Below are positions 16,338-24,037 of a stretch of DNA of 64,000 nucleotides, one piece after another. The notes beneath the pieces are model-generated. The model was given only the letters and a program-made list of their open reading frames with translations. It did not search any database and was not told the DNA's origin. The DNA comes from Pseudonocardia sp. TRM90224. Its GTDB lineage: Bacteria; Actinomycetota; Actinomycetes; Mycobacteriales; Pseudonocardiaceae. The position numbers were made by a program, and so were the translations under genes. Location of the stretch: contig NZ_JAJGSX010000003.1 of the NCBI RefSeq assembly GCF_021245725.1, positions 620,001 through 684,000 of the forward strand, read 5' to 3'. Within the stretch, counting starts at the first letter, position 1, and every line of letters begins with the position of its first letter.

Positions 16338-16490
16338 TGGAACGGTGTCGCCGGTGCGGCCGCGCGGCTGGCGTTCGGCTCGGTCTGGGCTGCCGTCGGC
16401 GTGCACGGTGGACTCCACGTCGCGCTCCACCTGGGGTTGAGCGCTGTCCTGCTGCGCTGGGCGGTGCGCGCCGGCCGGATCGACTGGTAG
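16338..16490 (+). pseudogene. Membrane protein C-terminal fragment, CPBP (CAAX protease)-like
   Basis: The plus frame reads GSVWAAVGVHGGLHVALHLG then LSAVLLRWAVRAGRIDW and stops at 16490. The GSVWAAVGVHGG part resembles the last conserved motif of CPBP intramembrane metalloproteases (SLWxAIGLHxGxN), though only the tail remains. Nothing upstream of about 16336 continues the protein. It abuts the truncated LuxR fragment, both reading away from the junction. Confidence 0.5.
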
Positions 16491-16634
16491 TGATCACCAC
16501 GAGATGGGTCCGAGCGCCGTTGCCACAGCGGTGGGGCCCATCTCGCGGCGATCATCGACGCTCCAGTGGAACTCCAGTCGGTAAGCGTACTGATGGGACC
16601 GTTCGTTCTTTCGATCGTCCTGGGAGTCGGTGGC

Positions 16635-17672
16635 ATGAGTAGCGCGGTTGTGAGCATTCCGGAGAAGGCGTTCGAGGTCCGCCTGGCCGAGCACGCAGAT
16701 GCCGGCCTGTCGGCCGCCAACTTCGACGTGGTCGAGGTGGTCGTTGCCGAGCCGGGCGCGGGGGAGGTGCTGGTACAGGTCGACTACGTGCCGGTGGCGG
16801 CGGCGTTCAAGGACCTGATGAAGGTCCACTGCCAGCTTCCCGTCCCGCCGTGGAAGCCGGGTGACCTGGTGGGCGTCGGTGGTGTCGGCACGGTGGTGGC
16901 CTCGAACAGCCCCGATCTCGCCGTCGGCGATCTCGTGCAGTCGTTCAAGGGCTGGAGCGAGTACTGGACCGGGCCGGCTGCGCAGTTCGTCAAGCTGGAT
17001 GGCGGAGCGTTCCCGAGCCCGGTGTACTACCTGAGCCAGGGCCCGACGGCCTACTACGGGATGGCGACCGTCGCACGCGCGGGCGAGGGCGACGTCGTGT
17101 TCGTCTCAGGTGCGGCCGGCGGCGTCGGTTCGCTGGCGGGGCAGATCGCCAAGGCGCGCGGCGCGACGAAGGTCATCGGGAGCGCAGGCAGCCCGGAGAA
17201 GGTCGCCTACCTCGTCGAGGAGCTGGGTTTCGACGCGGCGTTCGACTACCACGACGGGCCGGTGCTCGACCGGCTGCGCGAGCACGCACCGGAGGGCATC
17301 AACGTCTTCTTCGACAACGTGGGCGGCGAGCAGTTCGAGGCCGCGGTCCAGGCTGCGGCGCCGCACGCGCGGTTCGCCTTGTGCGGTGCGTTGTCGACGC
17401 AGGCGGCGAACGGCGAGGCGGTGCTGCCGCGGTTCGACCTGATGACGGCGATCACCCGGCACCTGGAGATCCGGCCGTTCGCGACGTACCACACCCCGGA
17501 CCAGATCCAGGACTGGTCGGTCCACTTCAGCCAGTGGCTGGCGGAGGGCCGGTTCGTCTACCCGCACACCATCGTCGAGGGCGGCATCCAGGCAGCGCCG
17601 GGTGTGCTGCTCGACCTGCTCGCGGGGAAGTACCGGGGCAGCGTGAGCGTCCGGGTCGGCGAACCGGCCTGA
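16635..17672 (+). CDS. MDR-superfamily NADP-dependent oxidoreductase (CurA/PTGR-like)
   Basis: 345 residues from ATG 16635 (GGGAG about nine bases upstream). It belongs to the zinc-free medium-chain reductases such as curcumin reductase and leukotriene-B4 dehydrogenases, which reduce enone double bonds with NADPH. Landmarks are PGDLVGVGGVGTVVASN, the cofactor loop VFVSGAAGGVGSLAGQIAK near residues 155-173, and INVFFDNVGGEQFEAAVQAA near 225-245. The zinc-binding cysteines of true alcohol dehydrogenases are absent. It stands alone after a deletion scar, and the substrate is unknown. Confidence 0.88.
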   Translation: MSSAVVSIPEKAFEVRLAEHADAGLSAANFDVVEVVVAEPGAGEVLVQVDYVPVAAAFKDLMKVHCQLPVPPWKPGDLVGVGGVGTVVASNSPDLAVGDLVQSFKGWSEYWTGPAAQFVKLDGGAFPSPVYYLSQGPTAYYGMATVARAGEGDVVFVSGAAGGVGSLAGQIAKARGATKVIGSAGSPEKVAYLVEELGFDAAFDYHDGPVLDRLREHAPEGINVFFDNVGGEQFEAAVQAAAPHARFALCGALSTQAANGEAVLPRFDLMTAITRHLEIRPFATYHTPDQIQDWSVHFSQWLAEGRFVYPHTIVEGGIQAAPGVLLDLLAGKYRGSVSVRVGEPA

Positions 17673-17797
17673 CCTGGGACGCAGGGCGGGAACTCGTCCG
17701 GTCCGGCGGCGACTGGCGGTCTAAGCCTTCGATGTGCCGATGTCGATCCACTTCTGACGAACCACGGTGCCGGCGTCCGCCGCAGTAATGGTGAGCC

Positions 17798-18031
17798 CTA
17801 CCTGGCCGGCGAGGTCGCGTTGCCAACGCCGATGAGGTCGATGTCCTCCGACAGCCGCCCATTGGACAGGATGGTGCGACTGAGTGCAGTTCCGCCGAAG
17901 AAGATCAGCTCTTCACCGGCCTCTGCGCTGAGCGCCGCCAGCGTGTGCGAGATCAGATGGTCTCTCTTGACCTGGTGGTCGTCGACGCCGAATTGCGCTG
18001 CAACTCGGGCGAGTTCGTCGGGGTCGAGCAC
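17798..18031 (-). pseudogene. AbiEii-type nucleotidyltransferase toxin, N-terminal fragment
   Basis: 77 residues from GTG 18031, containing the AbiEii/AbiGii nucleotidyltransferase motif ELIFFGGTALSRTILS then GRLSEDIDLIGVG. Complete toxins of this family are about 250-300 residues, so roughly three-quarters is missing. The reading ends at 17798, and beyond it an unrelated frame (LTITAADAGTVVRQKWIDIG, stop at 17721) may be foreign or a shifted remnant. The start lies one base after the antitoxin stop, the normal antitoxin-toxin order. The toxin is presumably inactive. Confidence 0.75.
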
Positions 18032-18032
18032 C

Positions 18033-18674
18033 TCAGACGCTCATGCGGTGCTCGAGTGCGTGTTCGAACGCACGTCGTCGTCGTTGCGCTTCGGCAAGCC
18101 CGCGGGTGAGGTCGATGTCGGCACGAAGCATCAGGCCGTTGATCGCCTCCTCGGCGGCATCAGGTGCGCCGCCGAGGTCCGGTCGTGCAATCAGGTCGAG
18201 CAGGGTCTGCTCGATGGTGGTTGTCCAACCCTGGCCCAGGTCGGTCTGATGCCGTTGCAGGTCGAGCCGGCTCACGTCGCGTCTGATGAAGTGGATCTCC
18301 GCTTCGCGATCGCTGAGCTTGAGGGGTCGGCGGTGATGCTGAACGGCGACGATGGCGACGTTCAGCGCTCGCGGGATGGCGGCATGGATACGCGCTGCGC
18401 TGATCCCCATCAGTGCCACTGTGTCGACGTGCCCGCCGGTAGCAGCGATCGCCAATGCCGCAGACTCCAGGCTCGGCAGCCAGGCTCGCCCGACGCCGTC
18501 GTCGGGCACCACGGCATAGAGGCCGAAAGCCAGGCGGTGCATGGCGCCGCCGCGCTCGAGCCGTGCGAACTCCGCCCTGGGATTCGAGTAGACGTCCTCC
18601 GCATCGGCCGGCCGCAGCACCCGCCCGCGTCGGAGCAAGGCGGGTGGGACGCGTGCTGGTGCACGTGGAGCCAT
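18033..18674 (-). CDS. AbiEi-family antitoxin / autorepressor
   Basis: 213 residues from ATG 18674, chosen for GGAGGTGACAGTC directly upstream. The N-terminal winged helix (residues 5-55) has the usual pattern ending AMHRLAFGLYAVV, followed by the AbiEi C-terminal domain with TVALMGISAARIHAAIP and TTIEQTLLDLIARPDLGG. In type IV AbiE systems this protein represses the operon and counteracts the AbiEii nucleotidyltransferase toxin. Here it is intact while the toxin is truncated, so it may persist as an orphan regulator. A GTAGTG-CACTAC dyad lies 14 bases upstream of the start. Confidence 0.8.
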   Translation of the reverse strand: MAPRAPARVPPALLRRGRVLRPADAEDVYSNPRAEFARLERGGAMHRLAFGLYAVVPDDGVGRAWLPSLESAALAIAATGGHVDTVALMGISAARIHAAIPRALNVAIVAVQHHRRPLKLSDREAEIHFIRRDVSRLDLQRHQTDLGQGWTTTIEQTLLDLIARPDLGGAPDAAEEAINGLMLRADIDLTRGLAEAQRRRRAFEHALEHRMSV

Positions 18675-18687
18675 GACTGTCACCTCC

Positions 18688-18704
18688 GTAGTGCTGAACA
18701 CTAC
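18688..18704 (-). promoter_or_regulatory. Dyad upstream of the AbiEi-type antitoxin
   Basis: GTAGTG (18688-18693) and CACTAC (18699-18704) are perfect 6-base arms with a 5-base spacer, just upstream of the antitoxin ribosome site. AbiEi proteins autoregulate by binding inverted repeats at this position. Confidence 0.6.
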
Positions 18705-18764
18705 GCTGGTGCCAGTGATGCGCACTGCTGAGGGCTGTCGTGGCCCCGCAGTGAGCGCCGGGCT

Positions 18765-18819
18765 GTGCGTGACCGGCACTTTCGCACGAACCTGTCGTCC
18801 GAAAGTGCCGTTCACGCAC
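18765..18819. repeat. Family-4 palindrome, copy A
   Basis: Arms 18765-18784 (GTGCGTGACCGGCACTTTCG) and 18800-18819 pair at 19 of 20 positions around a 15-base loop. It begins 17 bases downstream of the stop of a small secreted-protein gene on the minus strand. The inner core CGGCACTTTCG is shared with copy B at 32533-32585, which also follows a small secreted-protein gene. Confidence 0.85.
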
Positions 18820-18836
18820 CAGCTGCCGCTGTGCCC

Positions 18837-19136
18837 TTACTTGACGTCGTACCAGAAGAACCAACCGGCCATCATCTGCTGGCAGTCGTACACCGTGTAG
18901 CCGTACCGGGTCTTGTAGAGCCGGCGGTCGTAGTCGCAGGCATCGAACGAGCTGTACGGCCCGACGTCCTGCTTCCACGCCGCTCCGACGTCGGGGTCGG
19001 TCGGCCGCGCCTCGCTCACTGCTGCCGTCGGTGTCGCAGCCATTGCCGGAGCGCTTCCGACGCCGAAAGCGGCAAGCGCCAGGACGGTCGCCGTCACGAC
19101 GGTTCCAGCTCGTTTTGCCAGCACCCGCAACCTCAT
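18837..19136 (-). CDS. Small secreted protein with GPY-Cys-Cys-Trp module
   Basis: 99 residues from ATG 19136 (a GTG at 19157 would add seven). A clear Sec signal peptide, RAGTVVTATVLALAAFGVGS then APAMA, gives a mature protein of about 66 residues. The C-terminal module is GPYSSFDACDYDRRLYKTRY, then a second Cys 18 positions after the first and AGWFFWYDVK at the end. The spacing GPY-x5-C-x17-C-x6-W-F is identical in the protein at 32148-32513, so the two are paralogues, probably with one disulfide. Function is unknown. It stands alone upstream of a family-4 palindrome. Confidence 0.75.
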   Translation of the reverse strand: MRLRVLAKRAGTVVTATVLALAAFGVGSAPAMAATPTAAVSEARPTDPDVGAAWKQDVGPYSSFDACDYDRRLYKTRYGYTVYDCQQMMAGWFFWYDVK

Positions 19137-19289
19137 TTCGATCTCGTTGACAACCACCGATCATCGATGGTCACTAAATCTGAGCGGAGTTCATGCCCGG
19201 CGAAAGCTAAATTAGATATGGAGTCTGATCAATGTGATATGGAACACCTTTGCTGAATAAGGCAGAATTAAGGTGCGGCTTCATATGAC

Positions 19290-19379
19290 TGCGTGCTCGT
19301 CCGACCCGACGGGTACGTCGGGATGGTGGCCCGGCCCGGCGACGTCGAGCCGGTGCAGGACTACATCGACCGCCCGTAG
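19290..19379 (+). pseudogene. Flavin-dependent monooxygenase, C-terminal remnant
   Basis: The frame reads CVLVRPDGYVGMVARPGDVE then PVQDYIDRP and stops at 19379. This resembles the very end of PheA/TfdB-type aromatic hydroxylases, where LVRPDGYVGWR is conserved. A stop at 19269-19271 lies just upstream and nothing else of the enzyme remains. The flanking 19140-19285 is noticeably A/T-richer than the window. Confidence 0.55.
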
Positions 19380-20459
19380 TCACCACCGGTCGAGGTGATC
19401 AGCGACGATCCTGGTGATCGACAGCGCGGTGTCGAAGTTCGGGACGAGCCGCGTCTTCGTCAACGCGAAGGCGACGCCGCGGGCGGGGTCCGCGTAGGCG
19501 TAGCTCCCGCCGCCGCCAGGCCATCCGAACGCCACGGAGTTCTCCTCAGCGGGGGCGCCCAAGCGGCCGATCGGGAAGCCCAGCGCCAGCCGCGCGGGGT
19601 TGCCGAAGACCTGGTCGACCCCCTCGAACGCGACCGCGGACAGCTCTACCAGCTGCGCCGGGGCGACGAGGGTGCCGCGCAGCAGCGCGTCGAGCATCGC
19701 GGCGAGGCCGTGCGCGGTTGTGGTCGCCACCGAGGGGACATCGGCCTGCAGGATCCTGCCGCTGTTGCCCAGATCGGCGGCCGGCAGGTTCTCCCACGGC
19801 GCGAGGATCGCTCCTGCGTCGTCGGGAACCGCCGGCCATTGCTCAGCTCGCTGTTCCAGACGACCCAACCCGGGCAGCTGGTCCTTCGGAACGGCGAAGC
19901 GGAGCTGCCCGTCGAGACCGAGCGGTGCGGTGATCCATTCGTCAAGCAGCTCGTGCACGGGCCGCCCGGTCGCGCGGCGGGCCAGCTCGCCGACGAGGTA
20001 GCCGAACGTGTAGGAGTGGTAGCCCGTGGCGGAACCCGGCTGCCAGCGCGGCTCGGCGGCGGCCAACGACTCGCACACCTTGGGCCAATCGGGCAGATCG
20101 GCCGGGGTGATCCCGCGCGGCATGGCCGGTAGGCCGACGGTGTGGGTCAGCACGTGGCGCAGTGTCGCGGAGCCTTTGCCGTGCGCCCCGAACTCGGGCC
20201 AGAGGTCCGTGACCGGGCTGTCGTAGTCGAGGTAGCCGCGCGCGACGAGCAGGTGCGCGAGTGTGGCCGACACGTTCTTCCCGATGGAGAAGCCGAAGAT
20301 CGGCGTGCCGGACGTGAGCGGTCGCCCGGTGGTCGAATCGGCCGTGCCGGCCACCGCGTCGACGAGCACCGTGCCGTGCCGGTGGACGGCGACCTGCAGG
20401 CCGGTCTCCGCTCCGCCGGCGACCAGCGCGTCGATCTGCCGCTGGACCCGTTCCTGCAT
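19380..20459 (-). CDS. Serine hydrolase of the beta-lactamase/CubicO family
   Basis: About 359 residues from ATG 20459; a GTG 15 bases upstream is also possible. The class C beta-lactamase-like fold is shown by the nucleophile motif FGFSIGKNVSATLAHLLVAR (S-x-x-K, near residue 47-50), a YHSY segment near residue 150 matching the second motif, and GWPGGGGSYAYADPARGVAF near the C-terminus in place of the third. There is no signal peptide, so it is probably a cytoplasmic esterase or peptidase. It is divergent from an amidohydrolase gene, with two tandem dyads between them. Confidence 0.88.
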   Translation of the reverse strand: MQERVQRQIDALVAGGAETGLQVAVHRHGTVLVDAVAGTADSTTGRPLTSGTPIFGFSIGKNVSATLAHLLVARGYLDYDSPVTDLWPEFGAHGKGSATLRHVLTHTVGLPAMPRGITPADLPDWPKVCESLAAAEPRWQPGSATGYHSYTFGYLVGELARRATGRPVHELLDEWITAPLGLDGQLRFAVPKDQLPGLGRLEQRAEQWPAVPDDAGAILAPWENLPAADLGNSGRILQADVPSVATTTAHGLAAMLDALLRGTLVAPAQLVELSAVAFEGVDQVFGNPARLALGFPIGRLGAPAEENSVAFGWPGGGGSYAYADPARGVAFALTKTRLVPNFDTALSITRIVADHLDRW

Positions 20460-20530
20460 TTCACCCGTCGCCACCCGCCCAGCGTGGCGGCCCCGGCGCC
20501 GGCGGATCAACGGGCGAGCACTGGACGCAG

Positions 20531-20577
20531 CGATCAGCCGGACTGATCGTTGGATGCAGCGATCGGCGCTTGATCGC
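20531..20577. promoter_or_regulatory. Tandem dyads between serine hydrolase and amidohydrolase
   Basis: CGATCAG-ccgga-CTGATCG (20531-20549) is a perfect 7-base dyad. Thirty bases on, a second site GCGATC-ggcgctt-GATCGC (20559-20577) has 6-base arms, and GCAGCGATC begins both. They occupy the gap between two divergent hydrolase genes and probably bind one regulator. A LysR gene lies just past the amidohydrolase. Confidence 0.6.
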
Positions 20578-20605
20578 CGGAGCCGATCCGGGTGACCGTT
20601 CCGCC

Positions 20606-21901
20606 ATGCCGCACCGACACCCCTGCCTGCTCGCCGACCCGCCACCGCAGCCGGGGCGCACCTGGCTCACCGACGCACTGCTCTTCGACGGCACCGGTGC
20701 CGCCCCGGTGCCCGGCTCGGCCGTCCTCGTCGAGGACGGGCGGGTCGTGCGGATCGGCACGGCCCGCGACGCCGCGCCCGAGGGTGCGGAGGTGGTGGAT
20801 CTGGGCGGCCGGGTGCTGCTCCCCGGCATGATCGACGCCCACGCGCACGTCTACGTCGATCCGCCGGTGCCCGCCGAAGGTGCCGAACCGCTGCATCCGG
20901 GGGTGACCGCGCACCTGCTCGTCGCCCGGTTGCGCGAGCGGCTCGCCGCGGGCGTGACGACCCTGCGCGACGTCGGCTCGTACGGCGACGACGTGCTGAC
21001 CGCCCGGCAGGCCATGCGCTACGGAGCGTTCCGTGGACCGCGGCTGCTGACCTGCGGGCGGATCGTGTCGGCGACCGCACCGGGCGGCCGGTCGTTCGAC
21101 GGGATGTACCGCGAGGCCGACGGTTGCGACGACATGCGCCGGGCGGTGCGTGAGCAGATCCGCCGCGGGGCCGATTTCGTCAAGGTGATGTCGACCGGCG
21201 CCCGGTCCGTCGAGCTGGAGGACCCGGAGCCTGCCCAGCTCACCCGGGCCGAGACGGCCGCGATGATCGACGAGGCGCACCGCCTCGGCTACCGGGTCGC
21301 CGCGCACGCCGAGGGCCTCGCCGGCACCGAGCTGGCCGTGACGCTGGGCGCCGACACCATCGAGCACGGCATGTACCTGTGGCGCCGACCCGACCTGCTC
21401 GACGCGATGGCCGTCGCCGGCCAGACGCTCGTGCCGACGCTGTCGTGCTACTACGGCGTGGCCGGGCTCGGTGACCGGATCGGGGCCGGGCCGGCCGAGG
21501 ACCCGGGGAGCAGTGGCTGGGCCCGCCCGCTCGTCGAGCTCGCGCACCACAATCTCGACGAGGCCGAGCGCACGCTGCGCGCGGCCCGCGCCGCCGGCGT
21601 GCCGATCGCCCTCGGGTTCGACTGGCAGCCCTTCGGCGATGTCGGGCTGGAAGTGGCCCGGATGGTGCACCACGGCCTCTCGCTGCACGAGGCGCTGGCC
21701 GCGGCGACCGGCGGGGCGGCCCGGGCGCTCGACCTGGCCGAGCACGTCGGCACCGTTGCGCCGGGGCTGCTCGCGGACCTCGTTGTGCTCGACGCGCGCG
21801 CGCTGGACGTCGCGGTGCTGCGTGATCCGGCTCGGGTGTGGCGGGTCTACCAGGGCGGCACGCCGGTGGCGGGTTCGTCGAGGGCCGGATCGGTCGGCTG
21901 A
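20606..21901 (+). CDS. Metal-dependent amidohydrolase (imidazolonepropionase/prolidase-like)
   Basis: 431 residues from ATG 20606. A binuclear-metal amidohydrolase: GRVLLPGMIDAHAHVYVDP supplies the H-x-H pair near residue 83, ADFVKVMSTGARSVE the bridging lysine, GYRVAAHAEGLAGTE and GADTIEHGMYL further ligands, and GVPIALGFDWQPFGDVG the catalytic aspartate. The ending APGLLADLVVLDA is typical. Close relatives hydrolyse N-acyl or Xaa-Pro/Xaa-Arg dipeptides or cyclic amides. It is divergent from a serine hydrolase through shared operators, and its 3' end overlaps the convergent LysR gene by 55 bases. Confidence 0.9.
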   Translation: MPHRHPCLLADPPPQPGRTWLTDALLFDGTGAAPVPGSAVLVEDGRVVRIGTARDAAPEGAEVVDLGGRVLLPGMIDAHAHVYVDPPVPAEGAEPLHPGVTAHLLVARLRERLAAGVTTLRDVGSYGDDVLTARQAMRYGAFRGPRLLTCGRIVSATAPGGRSFDGMYREADGCDDMRRAVREQIRRGADFVKVMSTGARSVELEDPEPAQLTRAETAAMIDEAHRLGYRVAAHAEGLAGTELAVTLGADTIEHGMYLWRRPDLLDAMAVAGQTLVPTLSCYYGVAGLGDRIGAGPAEDPGSSGWARPLVELAHHNLDEAERTLRAARAAGVPIALGFDWQPFGDVGLEVARMVHHGLSLHEALAAATGGAARALDLAEHVGTVAPGLLADLVVLDARALDVAVLRDPARVWRVYQGGTPVAGSSRAGSVG

Positions 21902-22776
21902 GCGGCGGCGAACGCGACGAACGCATGCAGCGCCGGGTTCGGCCGCTCGGTCATCCACACGAGTGCGGACCGTCGGCGCGGTGCGTCCCGCAGCGGGATC
22001 AGCACCACCGCGGGATGGCTGTAGTGATCGCCGACGGAGGCGACGGTCGGGTGCACCACCTGGCCGCGGGCGACGAGCGAGAGCACCTCGGCCATCCGAC
22101 CTTCGCGGCCGCGCCGCGGGATCGGCCGTCCGGCGGGGGTGAACCGGGGCATCAGCTCGTTGATGGTCTCGCTCGGCAGCACCCCCTCGGCGTCGAGGAG
22201 CGCGTGGTCGCCCAGGTCCTCCAGGCTCGCCCACCCGCGTTCGGCGAGGGGATGGCCGACCTGCACCGCGAGCACCGGCGCGGCGTCGACCAGCACCGGG
22301 CCCACGCTGATCCCCGGTTGTCGCAGTGGGAGCCAGTGCACGAGCGCGTCGAGCTCGCCGGTGCGCAGCCGCTCCAGGGCCTTGCCGGGGAACGCCTCCA
22401 GCACCTCGACCTGGCAGGCCGGGAAGCGCTGCTCGAACCGCCCGACGACGGCGTCGAACCCCGGACCGCCCGCAGCCAGCGTGAGCAGCCCGATGCGGAG
22501 CTCACCGCTGGGGCCGCCGGCGGCGTCCTGGGCCTCGGCCACGGCCCGATGGATCTGGTCGAAGCCGGGACGCAGGCCGTCGCGCAGCTGCGCACCCAAC
22601 GCCGTCAACCGGACCCGGCGGCTGGTGCGTTCGAACAGCCTCCCGCCCACCTGGCTCTCCATCGCCTGGATGGACTGGCTGACCCGCGACTGCGACAGGT
22701 GCAGCCGCTCCGCCGTACGGCCGAAGTGCAGCTCCTCGCTGAGGACGAGGAACACCTCGATCTCCCGCAGCTCCAC
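21847..22776 (-). CDS. LysR-family transcriptional regulator
   Basis: 309 residues. The N-terminal LysR winged helix is MELREIEVFLVLSEELHFGR then TAERLHLSQSRVSQSIQAME, followed by GRLFERTSRRVRLTALG. The remainder is a LysR-type effector domain (ELRIGLLTLAAGGPGFDAVV). The 3' end runs 55 bases into the convergent amidohydrolase gene. No divergent target is adjacent: the gene upstream (22834-23568) reads the same way. It may act on the tandem dyads at 20531-20577, but that is inference from position. Confidence 0.92.
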   Translation of the reverse strand: MELREIEVFLVLSEELHFGRTAERLHLSQSRVSQSIQAMESQVGGRLFERTSRRVRLTALGAQLRDGLRPGFDQIHRAVAEAQDAAGGPSGELRIGLLTLAAGGPGFDAVVGRFEQRFPACQVEVLEAFPGKALERLRTGELDALVHWLPLRQPGISVGPVLVDAAPVLAVQVGHPLAERGWASLEDLGDHALLDAEGVLPSETINELMPRFTPAGRPIPRRGREGRMAEVLSLVARGQVVHPTVASVGDHYSHPAVVLIPLRDAPRRRSALVWMTERPNPALHAFVAFAAAQPTDPALDEPATGVPPW

Positions 22777-22833
22777 ACCCGTAGTGGAACACGGGTGCGG
22801 TGCGCCCTGGGCGGCCCGGTCCGGCGCTGACGG

Positions 22834-23568
22834 TCACTCCCGGAGCCGGCTCCGGAGGATGTCGAGGTCGCGTTCCGCGTACATGCGGTGGTGCCATTCC
22901 TCGATGAGCACCGTGCCCAGGCATTCGACGACCGGGTAGCTGCCCGCGGCTGGGTAGCCGGGTCCCTCCACCGGCTCGGTGCTGGCGGCCAGGCCGTCCT
23001 CGGTGAGGCCGTCGACCACCCGGCGGACGGTGGCCATCCGGTCGGCGCGCAGCGCGAGCACCTCGTCGAGGTCCGGTCGGGCGTTGAGGTCCCACGGGAC
23101 GTCCGGGTCGGGTGCCATCTCGTCGAACGGCAGGCTCAGCGGGTGCCACGGCCGCGGGTCGCCGAGGATCGCGCGGCCGACCCAGATGTCGGTCGCGAAG
23201 AGCAGGTGCCGCAGCGTCTGGATGAACGACCACTCGTCGTCGACCCGCTCGTGCAGCACGTCGGGCGGCAGGGCCCGAGCGCGTTCCACCGTGCCGGCCC
23301 ACAGGGAGTCCAGGACGTCCAGCGCCTCCCGGAAGCCGGCGACGTCCTTCGGGCGCATCTTGGCCCGGTCGGGGTGCCGCCGGTCGAGCTCGGCCTCGAT
23401 CAGCGGTCCGACGTCGACACCGTTGATGCGCAGGTCGCCGATCTGCCCGTCGATCTCCACCTCGCCGATCCACACGCCGCGCATCCGCACCCGCCAGAAG
23501 CTCGCCCGGCGCACTTCGACGTTGCTGACGCGGGAGTCGGTGAGGGTCACGTCCGAGATCTCGGCCAT
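22834..23568 (-). CDS. DinB-like protein with a short beta/pentapeptide-like N-terminus
   Basis: 244 residues from ATG 23568, starting MAEISDVTLTDSRVSNVEVR. The first 60 residues form short beta repeats (ASFWRVRMRGVWIGEVEIDG) resembling a degenerate pentapeptide repeat. From residue 90 the four-helix DinB pattern follows: LWAGTVERARALPPDVLHE, EWSFIQTLRHLLFATDIWVG and VLIEEWHHRMYAERDLDIL, with His residues at metal-site positions. DinB-fold proteins include thiol-dependent transferases, and the role here is unknown. It lies 57 bases upstream of the LysR gene and may be co-transcribed with it. Confidence 0.8.
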   Translation of the reverse strand: MAEISDVTLTDSRVSNVEVRRASFWRVRMRGVWIGEVEIDGQIGDLRINGVDVGPLIEAELDRRHPDRAKMRPKDVAGFREALDVLDSLWAGTVERARALPPDVLHERVDDEWSFIQTLRHLLFATDIWVGRAILGDPRPWHPLSLPFDEMAPDPDVPWDLNARPDLDEVLALRADRMATVRRVVDGLTEDGLAASTEPVEGPGYPAAGSYPVVECLGTVLIEEWHHRMYAERDLDILRSRLRE

Positions 23569-23699
23569 GGCGACAGCGTCGCACCCCGGGGCGACAGTCC
23601 GGGTCGGTACAGGTAAGGAATTACTCGGGTGCCCTTCTGGTGCGGCTGCCACAGTTCGTCGCACGCGCACAGCGTGAGATCGACGAATTGGAGGTAGCC

Positions 23700-24029
23700 G
23701 TGCGATACGGAGTCGAGTTCCTGGAACTCACGTGCCAGGAGTCACGCAATCCCGACGAAGACCTCGTCACCTTGAACATCGGTGACTCGCCGCTTTGGTC
23801 CGGCCGGATCAGGAGCAAGTCGAAGGCGCTGATCGGCACCATCAAGCCGCTCGCGGGCGAGGCGGCGACGCTGCGGCTCTGGCACACCGAGGTCGGCGAG
23901 CGCACCATCTCCTGCCTGGGACGACAGGTCGTCAGCCGGGACGGCGGCGCGCCGGATGCCGAGGCCGCGTTCACTCGGGACGGCGCCCACTACACGCTCT
24001 CCTACCGGCTCGTCCGGATCCAGGACTGA
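23700..24029 (+). CDS. Uncharacterised small protein, first of a pair
   Basis: 109 residues from GTG 23700, preferred because GGAGG at 23690-23694 lies five bases upstream; GTG 23640 would add 20 residues. The protein is soluble, without signal peptide, and looks beta-rich: VTLNIGDSPLWSGRIRSKSK, GEAATLRLWHTEVGERTISC, DGAHYTLSYRLVRIQD. I recognise no family. The next gene starts eight bases after the stop, encodes another small beta-rich acidic protein, and ends one base before the stop of the convergent DY-repeat membrane gene. Confidence 0.65.
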   Translation: MRYGVEFLELTCQESRNPDEDLVTLNIGDSPLWSGRIRSKSKALIGTIKPLAGEAATLRLWHTEVGERTISCLGRQVVSRDGGAPDAEAAFTRDGAHYTLSYRLVRIQD

Positions 24030-24037
24030 AGAGGGGA

